Part shown: positions 35,820-43,928 of the stretch, piece after piece
Numbering within the stretch: position 1 is the first letter of the stretch
Layout: every line of letters begins with the position of its first letter
Origin: Haliea sp040221975
GTDB lineage: Bacteria; Pseudomonadota; Gammaproteobacteria; Pseudomonadales; Halieaceae
Direction of reading: 5' to 3'
DNA: 64,000 nucleotides
Assembly (NCBI GenBank): GCA_040221975.1
Contig: JAVJWR010000031.1
Coordinates: 124,001-188,000 of the forward strand
Program-made: the position numbers and the translations under genes
The notes under the pieces: model-generated
What the model was told of the DNA's origin: nothing
The model's database searches: none
The model's input: only the letters and a program-made list of their open reading frames with translations

Positions 35820-36119
35820 TGGAGTTCCACCAGCCGGATATCGGGAATGTTCGCTGCCGAACCGAAGTCGGGAAGCCAGGCGAATACAGTCCTTCGCTCA
35901 TTCTTTCTGGCAGTTCGCGATATGAAAGCACTCTGCTGGCATGACAAGGCGCACGTACGGGTCGACACAGTTGCGGAGACCGGCTCGTTGTACCTTTCAC
36001 TATTGCCTGCGTGAACGTGGTTCTGAGCGCCTGATCCGAGGGTTTCGCCCGCGACCGCGTCCACGAAAACGCCAACGAACTTGAAAACCCTGACCCTGCC
36101 CCCATCCATTTAATAATAC
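35820..36119. other. Intergenic stretch without a recognised gene
   Basis: Open frames here on both strands are short, lack ribosome sites and match nothing I recognise. No RNA gene or repeat is apparent. Together with the preceding fragment this may be decayed sequence between two gene blocks. Confidence 0.5.
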
Positions 36120-36146
36120 GGTGCCTCTGCCTGCTGGCAGGGCACC
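36120..36146 (+). promoter_or_regulatory. Hairpin in the leader of lemA
   Basis: GGTGCC-T-CTGCC pairs with GGCAG-GGCACC around a TGCT loop, giving an 11-bp stem with one bulged base. A TAATAAT sequence lies just before it (36111-36117) and could be part of a promoter. It is followed by TTCCCC, not a T-run. Confidence 0.35.
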
Positions 36147-36184
36147 TTCCCCTGTTCATGCAACCACCTCCGGGACTGAGCACT

Positions 36185-36802
36185 ATGCGAACCCTTCACA
36201 TGCCAATTCAACAGCGGGTTTTCTGGCAGCTCCCATCCCTGCTGGCACTGGTTTTGTTGCTCAGCGGCTGCGGGATCAATAACATCCCCACCTACGATGA
36301 GAGAGTCACCGCCGCCTGGTCACAGGTGGAGAACCAGTACCAGCGTCGCGCCGACCTGATTCCCAATCTGGTGGAAACGGTCAAGGGCTTTGCCGCCCAG
36401 GAGCAGGAAACGCTCACCGCGGTGATTGAGGCGCGCTCCAGGGCCACGTCGATCCAGGTGGACGAGAGCATTCTCAACAATCCCGAGAAACTGCAGCAGT
36501 TCCAGCAGGCCCAGGGTGAGCTGAGCAGCGCCCTGAGCCGCCTGATGGCCGTATCCGAACGCTACCCCGACCTCAAATCGAACCAGAACTTCCTGGCCCT
36601 GCAGTCACAGCTTGAAGGTACGGAAAATCGCATTGCCGTCGCGCGCCGGGATTTCATTCAGGCAGTGGAGCGCTACAACACCGAGCTGCGTACCTTCCCG
36701 GGGAGAATCTGGCACAGCATCCTGTATAGCGACCTGGAGCCGCACGCCAACTTCGAAGCCACCACGGAGAATGCCGACGAGGCACCCGCGGTGGAATTCT
36801 GA
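36185..36802 (+). CDS. lemA: LemA family lipoprotein
   Basis: A 205-residue LemA-family protein with a lipoprotein-type signal (lipobox LLSGC, Cys near residue 25). The body matches the family: YDERVTAAWSQVENQYQRRADLIPNLVETVKGFA, then QGELSSALSRLMAVSE and NRIAVARRDF. It is largely helical and predicted to sit at the membrane. The function is unknown, but lemA is repeatedly coupled to TPM-domain genes, as here. Starts at 36158, 36185 and 36200 are possible; 36185 keeps a compact signal. The end overlaps the TPM gene start (TGATG). Confidence 0.9.
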   Translation: MRTLHMPIQQRVFWQLPSLLALVLLLSGCGINNIPTYDERVTAAWSQVENQYQRRADLIPNLVETVKGFAAQEQETLTAVIEARSRATSIQVDESILNNPEKLQQFQQAQGELSSALSRLMAVSERYPDLKSNQNFLALQSQLEGTENRIAVARRDFIQAVERYNTELRTFPGRIWHSILYSDLEPHANFEATTENADEAPAVEF

Positions 36803-37572
36803 TGCTTGCCCGGCCCGGGAAAAGCCTGCTGCTGGCGTTGCTGCTGTTGCTCCCCACCGCTGTCTGGGCCCAGTCGACACCGGAGTTTCCCGCCCTTACA
36901 GGCCGGGTGGTAGACCGGGCGGAGATGCTCTCTCCCAAAGCGGAAGCGCGCCTGACTCAGATGCTCCAGGCCCACGAACAGGCCAGCACCGAACAGCTTG
37001 TTGTGGTCACCTTGCCCGACCTGCAGGGCTTCCCCATTGAGGACTTTGGCTATCAGTTGGGCCGGCACTGGGCTATCGGCCAGGAGGGCGAGGACAACGG
37101 TGCCCTGCTGATCGTGGCACGGGATGAACGCAAAGTCCGCATAGAAACGGGCTATGGCCTCGAAGGCCGGCTCACCGACGCCGAGTCCTCCTTCATCATC
37201 ACTCGCATTATCACCCCGGCTTTCCGTCAGGGGGATTTTCAGGCCGGGATCGTCAACGGCGTGGCCGCCATGATCCAGGTCCTCGGCGGCCAACCGCTGG
37301 CGGTTGCCCGGGGCCAACAGCCAGCCGTCCAGGAGAAGCCCAATCCCGGCCTGGTAGGGCTGCTCTTCTTGCTCATGTGGGTGGTGGTGTTCTTTATTGG
37401 CAGTCGCGGTGGCCGCGGTGGTCGCGGGGGCGCTGCGCTGGTCGGTGCGGCTCTGCTGGGTGCTACCATGGGCGGCCGTGGCGGCGGCTTCGGAGGCGGC
37501 GGCTTCGGTGGTGGCGGTTTCGGCGGCGGCGGTGGCGGCTTTGGCGGTGGCGGCGCCTCCGGTGGCTGGTAA
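36802..37572 (+). CDS. TPM-domain exported membrane protein, glycine-rich tail (YgcG-like)
   Basis: A 256-residue protein with a signal peptide (about 1-24, ending VWA), a TPM domain (about 30-160; VVDRAEMLSPKAEARL, GYQLGRHWAIGQ, LLIVARDERKVRIETGYGLEG), a membrane helix near 185, and a C-terminal tail made almost only of Gly with Phe and Ser. TPM proteins have acid phosphatase-like folds and are proposed to act in photosystem repair in plants and envelope stress in bacteria. The gene overlaps lemA by one base. Confidence 0.9.
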   Translation: MLARPGKSLLLALLLLLPTAVWAQSTPEFPALTGRVVDRAEMLSPKAEARLTQMLQAHEQASTEQLVVVTLPDLQGFPIEDFGYQLGRHWAIGQEGEDNGALLIVARDERKVRIETGYGLEGRLTDAESSFIITRIITPAFRQGDFQAGIVNGVAAMIQVLGGQPLAVARGQQPAVQEKPNPGLVGLLFLLMWVVVFFIGSRGGRGGRGGAALVGAALLGATMGGRGGGFGGGGFGGGGFGGGGGGFGGGGASGGW

Positions 37573-37632
37573 CGCCGCACGGGTGTCCGCACACACCGGA
37601 TCCACTCACCCGACAACGGGAACCACAGGATC

Positions 37633-38256
37633 ATGACATTACTCAGCAAAAGTGATCAGGAAGCTGTTGCCGCTGCAATCAATGAGGTGGAACGGCACAC
37701 CGACGCCGAACTGGTGACCGTGCTGGCGGCCCAGTCCGATAACTACAGCTATATTCCCTTGCTCTGGGCCGGCATCCTGGCACTGCTGCTGCCGGGTACT
37801 GCCAATTATTTCGGCAGCTGGTTCGGTGCCGACGTGCTGTTGCTGGTGCAGTGGGGGACGTTCATCCTGCTCAGCCTGTTGTTCCGAGTGCCCGGCATCA
37901 ACACCCGCCTGATTCCCCGGCAGGTGCGCTACTGGCGGGCCTCCAATCTGGCGCGGCGGCAATTCCTGGAGCAGAATCTGCACCATACCGCAGGTGCCAC
38001 CGGTATGTTGATCTTCGTCTCGGAGGCAGAACGCTATGTGGAGATCCTGGTGGACCAGGGCATTGCCGACCTCCTCGACAACGCGGTTTGGGAGGATATC
38101 GTGGCGGACTTCACCGCCAAAGTGCGCCAGGGCCAGACCCGTCAGGGATTTCTCGACTGCATCGCTGCCTGCGGCAAGCTCCTGAAAGCGCATGTGCCCG
38201 CCACCCACGAACGCAACGAACTGCCCAATCATCTGGTGATACTGCCCACAGGATAA
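37633..38256 (+). CDS. Second TPM-domain membrane protein
   Basis: A 207-residue protein with no cleavable signal. Its N-terminal portion contains INEVERHTDAELVTVLA, then two close hydrophobic helices (about 40-90), and the second half continues the TPM domain with TGMLIFVSEAERYVEILVD and DFTAKVRQGQTRQGFLDCI. The split of the TPM domain by membrane helices is typical of the smaller partner in lemA-TPM-TPM operons. It follows the first TPM gene by 60 bases and is joined closely to the pentapeptide gene. Confidence 0.85.
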   Translation: MTLLSKSDQEAVAAAINEVERHTDAELVTVLAAQSDNYSYIPLLWAGILALLLPGTANYFGSWFGADVLLLVQWGTFILLSLLFRVPGINTRLIPRQVRYWRASNLARRQFLEQNLHHTAGATGMLIFVSEAERYVEILVDQGIADLLDNAVWEDIVADFTAKVRQGQTRQGFLDCIAACGKLLKAHVPATHERNELPNHLVILPTG

Positions 38257-38257
38257 A

Positions 38258-38857
38258 ATGACAACCATTGAAGATAGCGGGCAGTACCTCGACGCTTCTT
38301 TCAGGAAGCTGGAACTGCCGGACACACAGTATCAGGATATCGAATTTGAAGAGTGCCAGTTCATTGACTGCAACTTCTCTCAAACGGCTTTCAGGAACTG
38401 CAGGTTTACTCATTGCGAGTTCGTCCGCTGCAACCTGAGTTTAATGGACCTTGCCAATACGCGACTGTTTGCTGTGGTCTTCAAGGAGACCAAGCTGATT
38501 GGTATCGACTGGGGCAAGGCCAGCTGGCCTGTGTTTCATGTTGATTTTGAGTTGGAGTTTCATCACTGCATCCTCAACGACTGCTCATTTTTTGGCCTCA
38601 CCTTGAACGAGCTGGTGCTGGATGAGTGCAAGCTGCACGATGCGGATTTTCGTGAAGGCAACTTTGCAGACTCTGCAATGACTTGCTGTGACTTTACACA
38701 CAGTGTGTTCATGAGAACAAATTTAAGGAATGTGGATTTCAGCGAGTCCACGGGGTACGCGATCAACGTTCTGGACAACGAAGTGGCAGGCGCAAGATTT
38801 TCACGCCATGAGGCATTGAGTTTGTTGGAGAGCCTGGGCATCGAGCTGGTGGACTAG
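38258..38857 (+). CDS. Pentapeptide-repeat protein
   Basis: A 199-residue protein built from A(N/D)LxX-type repeats: clear examples are CNFSQTAFRNCRFTHCEF and CDFTHSVFMRTNLRNVDFS. Such proteins form a right-handed beta helix that can mimic DNA, and the C-terminal ALSLLESLGIELVD resembles the tail of Qnr-type gyrase-protecting proteins. Many unrelated pentapeptide proteins look similar, so a gyrase role is only a possibility. It starts one base after the TPM stop and is probably in the lemA operon. Its GC content looks lower than its neighbours. Confidence 0.85.
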   Translation: MTTIEDSGQYLDASFRKLELPDTQYQDIEFEECQFIDCNFSQTAFRNCRFTHCEFVRCNLSLMDLANTRLFAVVFKETKLIGIDWGKASWPVFHVDFELEFHHCILNDCSFFGLTLNELVLDECKLHDADFREGNFADSAMTCCDFTHSVFMRTNLRNVDFSESTGYAINVLDNEVAGARFSRHEALSLLESLGIELVD

Positions 38858-38876
38858 ACTCTCCGGGAATATTTTC

Positions 38877-40043
38877 ATGAACAACCTTACCGAGATGATC
38901 CTCCTCCTGGGCCTGATGCTCATGGTCGGGCTCGCGGCGGAGTTGCTGGGCAGGCGCACTACCATTCCCCGGGTGACGCTGTTGATTATCGCCGGTGTGG
39001 CCTTCGGCCCGTCACTACTGGGTTGGCTGCAGCCCGCCGGCACGCTTTGGTTCACCGCGGTGTCCCAGGTTGCCCTGACCATGGTCGGCTTCCTGCTGGG
39101 CAGCCACCTGACCGCCCCGAATCTGAAACGCCACGGTCCCAGCGTCCTGGCCTTGTCCCTTGCCGTTGTCGCCGTCTCCGTCACGGTGGTGTTCACCACT
39201 GTCTGGCTCTTGACCGGCGACCTCGTTCTCGCGTTGCTGCTTGGCGCCCTGTCCAGCGCCACGGATCCCGCAGCCACCGCGGACGTTGTCCGCGAGAGCG
39301 GCGCCGACGGAGCGTTCACCGAGACCCTTCTGGGCGTGGTCTCCGTGGACGATGTCTGGGGAGTCTTCATCTTCAGTCTGCTGCTGGGTGCGACGGCCAT
39401 GCTGAATGGTGATGACGGCATGGTCGCGTTGACCCACGGGCTGTGGGACATTGGCGGCGCATTGGTATTGGGCGTCGTCCTGGGCGTCCCGGCCGCTTAC
39501 ATGACCGGTCGTATCTCGCGGGGCGATCCAACACTGGCCGAGGCTCTGGGACTGGTCTTCCTGTGTCTGGGGGCCGCCCGCTGGCTTGAGGTATCATTCC
39601 TGCTCGCAGCCGTTGTCATGGGCATGGTGGTGGCCAACCTGGCAAAGCACCACAAGCGGCCATTCCACGCCATCGAGCATATCCAGTGGCCGTTCATGCT
39701 GGTGTTCTTCCTGCTCGCTGGTGCCGCACTGGAACTGGATGCACTACCCGCGGTGGGCTGGCTGGGCGCCGCATACATCGTCGCCCGGGTGGCCGGCCGC
39801 CTGCTGGGCGCGTCGGCTGGGGCACGAGGGCGCGGCATGGGCCATGGCATGGGCCTCTGGATGGGCGCTGCACTGCTGCCCCAGGCGGGAGTGGCTGTGG
39901 GCATGGCGCTGGTGGCCGCCCAGCGGTTCCCCGAGCGTGCCGACATTTTGCTGTCGGTGGTGCTGGCTTCCACCGTGGTGTTCGAAATCGTGGGGCCACC
40001 GATGACCCGCCTGGCGCTTCGGCGGGCCCGGGAAGCCGCGTGA
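38877..40043 (+). CDS. Cation:proton antiporter (CPA family)
   Basis: A 388-residue integral membrane protein of about 11-12 helices in the Na+/H+ exchanger fold. The N-terminus LLGRRTTIPRVTLLIIAGVAFGP and the ion-site region GALSSATDPAATADVV (about residue 125) are characteristic, with the TDP motif in the discontinuous helix. It would exchange Na+ or K+ for protons. There is no C-terminal RCK domain. It begins 19 bases after the pentapeptide stop. Confidence 0.9.
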   Translation: MNNLTEMILLLGLMLMVGLAAELLGRRTTIPRVTLLIIAGVAFGPSLLGWLQPAGTLWFTAVSQVALTMVGFLLGSHLTAPNLKRHGPSVLALSLAVVAVSVTVVFTTVWLLTGDLVLALLLGALSSATDPAATADVVRESGADGAFTETLLGVVSVDDVWGVFIFSLLLGATAMLNGDDGMVALTHGLWDIGGALVLGVVLGVPAAYMTGRISRGDPTLAEALGLVFLCLGAARWLEVSFLLAAVVMGMVVANLAKHHKRPFHAIEHIQWPFMLVFFLLAGAALELDALPAVGWLGAAYIVARVAGRLLGASAGARGRGMGHGMGLWMGAALLPQAGVAVGMALVAAQRFPERADILLSVVLASTVVFEIVGPPMTRLALRRAREAA

Positions 40044-40133
40044 CGCCACGCCAGCCACAAGCAACAGGATCGTCAAGTGCCGCCAAGGGCGACCGCTTTC
40101 AAACCACCAATCCCCCTCAGTTCAGGATCAGCC

Positions 40134-41290
40134 ATGTCGGATGCTCTCTCCCTGCCCCTCACTCTCCCCTGCGGCGCCACCCTGCCCAACCGCATCGCCA
40201 AGGCCGCGATGACCGAGGGGCTGGCCGACCCTGCCGGCGTGCCGACACAGGCTCTCGAGCGACTATATGGGCTGTGGAGCGACGGTGGCGCCGGGCTGTT
40301 GTTGTCCGGCAACATCCTGATTGATGGCGATCACCTCGAGCGCCCGGGCAATGTGATCATTGATCGAGAGCCGGATGCGGCCATGCATCAAGCACTGGCA
40401 CGGTGGGCGGCAGCAGCCACGCGCAACGGCAATCACTTCTGGGCGCAGATCAACCACGCGGGGCGGCAGACCCAGAAAAATGTCAATCCGCATCCGCAAG
40501 CACCGTCCCCGATAAAGCTCGGCCTGCCCGGTGGACAGTTCGGTGAGCCCGTGGCGCTGACGGTTGCTGAGATCGAGGAGATTGTGCGGCGCTTTGCGGT
40601 CTGCGCAGCGGCCGTGAAAGCCGCCGGCTTCACCGGTGTGCAGGTGCATGCGGCCCACGGCTACCTGCTGTCGCAGTTTCTCAGTCCGCGCAGTAACCAG
40701 CGCAGCGACGAGTATGGCGGCGGCCTGGCGAATCGCGCTCGCGCACTGCTGGATACAGTCAAGGCGGTGCGCGCAGCGGTGGGCCCGGATTTCCCGGTAG
40801 CGGTCAAGCTCAACAGCGCCGATTTCCAGAAAGGTGGATTCGCTTTCGAGGACAGCCTGCAGGTGGCCCAATGGCTGGAGGCCGCAGGTATCGATCTGCT
40901 GGAGATCTCAGGTGGCACCTACGAACAACCCAAGCTATTGGGTGTTGAAGGTATCGAGGAGGAGGAAACACAGCAGGTGGCGCGTTCCACCCGGATGCGT
41001 GAAGCCTATTTCGTTGATTTTGCGCTGGCCATGCAGGAGCAAGTGTCGATTCCGCTGATGGTGACGGGCGGCTTCCGGCGCCGCTGTCGTTCCTCACCCG
41101 GAACAAGACATTGCGCACCCTGGCGACGTTCGCGGTGCAGTACTGGTACTACGCGCAACTGGATACGCTGGGGCACACGGGCAAGGCAGAACCAGGCATG
41201 TCGGTTTTCACTGGAGCGCGCAAGGTAATGACACAGCAGAGGCAATGGCTCGCGGCGCGGCGCCGACTACAAAAGGTCCAGCAGGGTTGA
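40134..41290 (+). pseudogene. Old-yellow-enzyme-family flavin oxidoreductase with internal deletion
   Basis: The N-terminal 315 residues are a normal FMN barrel of the NADH:flavin oxidoreductase family (AKAAMTEGLAD, INHAGRQ, HAAHGYLLSQFLSPRSNQR), up to MVTGGFR. There the frame continues into unrelated residues to a stop at 41226-41228. In another frame, starting near 41080, the expected family C-terminus is present (LATFAVQYWYYAQL through ARRRLQKVQQG, stop at 41288-41290). So about 50-60 residues containing the last FMN-binding segment have been deleted, and the two ends joined out of frame. The protein is probably inactive. AGGA precedes the ATG at 40134. Confidence 0.8.
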
Positions 41291-41322
41291 AGCCGCCCAC
41301 GCGCAGCAGGCCAGCCTCTGCA

Positions 41323-41499
41323 CTATGGCTTGATTGCGACCAGCTGTCGGTAGAGCCTGTCCGCCTCCTCTGACAGCATCGAGTAACTGCGTATGTCACC
41401 ATTGCGCTGAGCATGCATTGCCTCACCCAGCTTGGACTCGTACTCTTTTTGCAGTTTTTTGACTTGCCTTGCAGCAGAGGTCTTGAAGAAACCAAACAT
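41323..41499 (-). CDS. DUF6435 family microprotein
   Basis: A 58-residue gene, short enough to be missed. The protein starts MFGFFKTSAARQVKKL, followed by a helical charged segment (YESKLGEAMHAQRNGDIRSYSML) ending QLVAIKP. The MFGFFK start and the EAMxAQRNGDI segment are, by recollection, the DUF6435 signature found across proteobacteria; function unknown. It lies on the opposite strand, convergent with the broken flavin oxidoreductase gene, and its ATG is at 41499. Confidence 0.8.
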   Translation of the reverse strand: MFGFFKTSAARQVKKLQKEYESKLGEAMHAQRNGDIRSYSMLSEEADRLYRQLVAIKP

Positions 41500-41611
41500 T
41501 ACCTGTCCCTTTTAGTCACCGTCATATGGATACGGGCAGGAAAGCATTTGGTTCAGCTCAGCCTGAAAAATGTGTGATTGACTCCATTCCATCGCCAGCT
41601 AGAGTACCCCC

Positions 41612-42286
41612 ATGTGTGGCCGCTTCAACATTACCAGTCTGCCCGGGCTCCAGGATCTGATGAATTACCTGGGCATTGATTCCCCACTGCCCGAGCCGCG
41701 CGTCAACATCGCCCCCACCGAGGACATCCTGCTCCTGCGCGCTACCGGCGGCGACATGGCCCGGTGGTGGCTGGTGCCTTCCTGGGCCAGTGAGGTCACC
41801 ACAAAGTACAGCATGTTCAATGCCCGCGCTGAATCCCTGACCAGCAGCCCCGCCTTTCGCGGGCCTTTCCGGCGCCAGCGCGGTGTGGTGCCCATGTCCA
41901 GTTTCATTGAGTGGCGCATGGAGAACGGACACAAGCAGCCCTGGCTTATCACCAATGCGGAGCAATGCATCGCGGTAGCCGCCTTGTGGGATGTCTGGGA
42001 GGGAGCGGACACACCCCTGCTGTCCTGTACCCTGGTGACAACCGAAGCGGCCGCGGACTTCCGTCCCTGGCACGCCCGCATGCCCGTGATGCTCACCCGG
42101 GAGGAATGCCGACGCTGGCTGGATAACGAACAGACGATTGATGCCAGCGACACGCTGCTGGCACCCATCCTGAAATTCGATCTTGAGCTCTACCCGGTCA
42201 GTCGGGCCGTGGGCAATTCCAGCAGGAAGGACCCCGCGCTGCTTGAGCCGACTGGCCAGTTTGTGGAGCTTCGGGGCGAAAGCTAA
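41612..42286 (+). CDS. SOS-response-associated peptidase (SRAP/YedK family)
   Basis: A 224-residue SRAP protein, which forms a covalent Cys-DNA crosslink with abasic sites in single-stranded DNA and so protects replication. Cys2 in MCGRFN is the crosslinking residue; NARAES, FIEWR (catalytic Glu) and WHARMPVML (catalytic His) complete the active site. It is single-copy here with no LexA box seen upstream. Confidence 0.95.
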   Translation: MCGRFNITSLPGLQDLMNYLGIDSPLPEPRVNIAPTEDILLLRATGGDMARWWLVPSWASEVTTKYSMFNARAESLTSSPAFRGPFRRQRGVVPMSSFIEWRMENGHKQPWLITNAEQCIAVAALWDVWEGADTPLLSCTLVTTEAAADFRPWHARMPVMLTREECRRWLDNEQTIDASDTLLAPILKFDLELYPVSRAVGNSSRKDPALLEPTGQFVELRGES

Positions 42287-42385
42287 GCAGGTCGGGTGAT
42301 GCAGCTTCCACTATCATGGCAAGGGATGCGACAGTACGTGGTCATGCGGAAGGGCTAACGGCTTGAAAGGCCAAAGGAAATGGGT

Positions 42386-43681
42386 ATGACTTCCATGGTT
42401 TCAATGGACCGCCTCAGATTTCTGCTCAAGCAACTGCGAGAGCGGCTCTGGGTGAGACCGATGATAATTTGCCTGCTATCAATCGGCATGGTTTTTATCG
42501 CAAAGCTTTTCGATAGCACCCAGTTGCGGCAATTGGTGCCGGAAGTCTCAATGGACTCAGTCGAGACGCTGCTGTCCGTCATGGCTGCCAGCATGCTGGT
42601 CATTGCCACGTTTTCGGTGGCCTCCATGGTTTCTGCGTATGCGGCGGCAAGCAATACGGCCACGCCGCGGTCATTCGTCCTGGTGGTCGCGGACGATGCC
42701 TCCCAGAATGCTCTCTCCGCTTTTGTCGGCGCATTCATTTTTTCCATCGTGGCGATCACGGCGGTCAAAAACGACTATTACCAGACAGGGGGTCTTTTTA
42801 TCCTCTTCGTCGTTACGGCGCTCGTATTCAGCATGGTCATTTTTACCTTCGTCCGCTGGGTCGATAGCATCGCCCGGCTGGGGCGGATGGGATCAACCCT
42901 GGACAAGGTGGAGAAGGCAACGGGTGAAGCGCTGCGGCGGCGGCGGGACGCACCAACCCTGCGCGGGTCCTTGGCACGCGCCCGGCCTGCGGGACAGCCG
43001 GTATTCGCGACGCAGGTCGGCTACGTGCAGCACATCGACATCGCCGCGCTGCAAGCCTGGGCGGAGAAGAATGAAGTACGGGTGATATTGACGGCCTTGC
43101 CGGGCACTTTCGCCACGCCGGACCGGCCACTGGCTTACGTTGCCGGGTTTCGCGCCGACGCGACCGCGCCGGATTGTGCCCCCGTAGTCGAGGCGTTCGA
43201 GATTGGTACCAACCGCCAGTTCGACGATGACCCGAGGTTCGGCCTGGTGGTGCTGGCGGAGATCGCCGGCAAGGCGCTGTCGCCCGCGGTCAATGATCCC
43301 GGCACTGCGATTGACGTTGTGGGAAGGCTGGTGCGGCTGTTTCATTTGTGGTCCTTGCCGGCAACAGCCGGGGATGATGAGCGGCCGCCGTGCGATCGGG
43401 TGGAAGTGCCCGAAATCTCGATGCGGGACATGTTCGACGACGCCTTTACCGTGATTGCCCGGGATGGCGCCAGCCAGGTCGAGGTTTCGGTCAGGTTGCA
43501 GAAAGCGTTGTCCACTCTGGCGTCGCTTGGTGACGAGAAAATTCGGGAGGCCGCCTGCTATCACCGCGGCCTGGCGCTGGAGCGCTCCAGCATGGCGCTG
43601 ACCCTGCCCGAGGACCTTGCGACGGTTCGCGACGCCGCCAGCTTCAGTGCGGAGGAGCGGCCCCCTGCATTGGCGGATTGA
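42386..43681 (+). CDS. DUF2254 membrane protein
   Basis: A 431-residue protein with four membrane helices in the first 165 residues (LSVMAASMLVIATFSVASMVS is one) and a cytoplasmic domain. GKALSPAVNDPGTA is the strongest family signature. Function unknown. The ATG at 42386 has AAGGAAA seven bases upstream; ATG 42380 is too close to it. Confidence 0.85.
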   Translation: MTSMVSMDRLRFLLKQLRERLWVRPMIICLLSIGMVFIAKLFDSTQLRQLVPEVSMDSVETLLSVMAASMLVIATFSVASMVSAYAAASNTATPRSFVLVVADDASQNALSAFVGAFIFSIVAITAVKNDYYQTGGLFILFVVTALVFSMVIFTFVRWVDSIARLGRMGSTLDKVEKATGEALRRRRDAPTLRGSLARARPAGQPVFATQVGYVQHIDIAALQAWAEKNEVRVILTALPGTFATPDRPLAYVAGFRADATAPDCAPVVEAFEIGTNRQFDDDPRFGLVVLAEIAGKALSPAVNDPGTAIDVVGRLVRLFHLWSLPATAGDDERPPCDRVEVPEISMRDMFDDAFTVIARDGASQVEVSVRLQKALSTLASLGDEKIREAACYHRGLALERSSMALTLPEDLATVRDAASFSAEERPPALAD

Positions 43682-43805
43682 GATTGGGTGGTTGCGCGCA
43701 GGGGCGAGAGAGCTTGTACGAAAAAGTGCCTTTAGCAGCCAGAAACAGCCCTTTTGGGTGCCTGGGGGACTCAAAACGGAGCTTTTTGCTACATTTCAGC
43801 GGATC

Positions 43806-43821
43806 CGTCAAATATTTGACG
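43806..43821. promoter_or_regulatory. Perfect 16-bp palindrome upstream of the lipase gene
   Basis: CGTCAAATATTTGACG is fully self-complementary and lies 108 bases before the lipase ATG, in a spacer of 247 bases that holds no gene. The symmetry suggests an operator for a dimeric repressor. No adjacent regulator is seen. Confidence 0.5.
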
Positions 43822-43928
43822 CAGGCTCGACGGTGGCCGGCTGCACGCAAATGCGCTGGTCTATACTCAGGCCGGGGGCCGCCTGAGTTGGCCGTTTCCC
43901 CCGGCGGCACCAAAGACAGGGAGGTTAC

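Noticed and set aside
37239..37649. Proline-rich open frame on the minus strand
   Set aside because: It is the complement of the glycine-rich tail of the TPM-domain protein.
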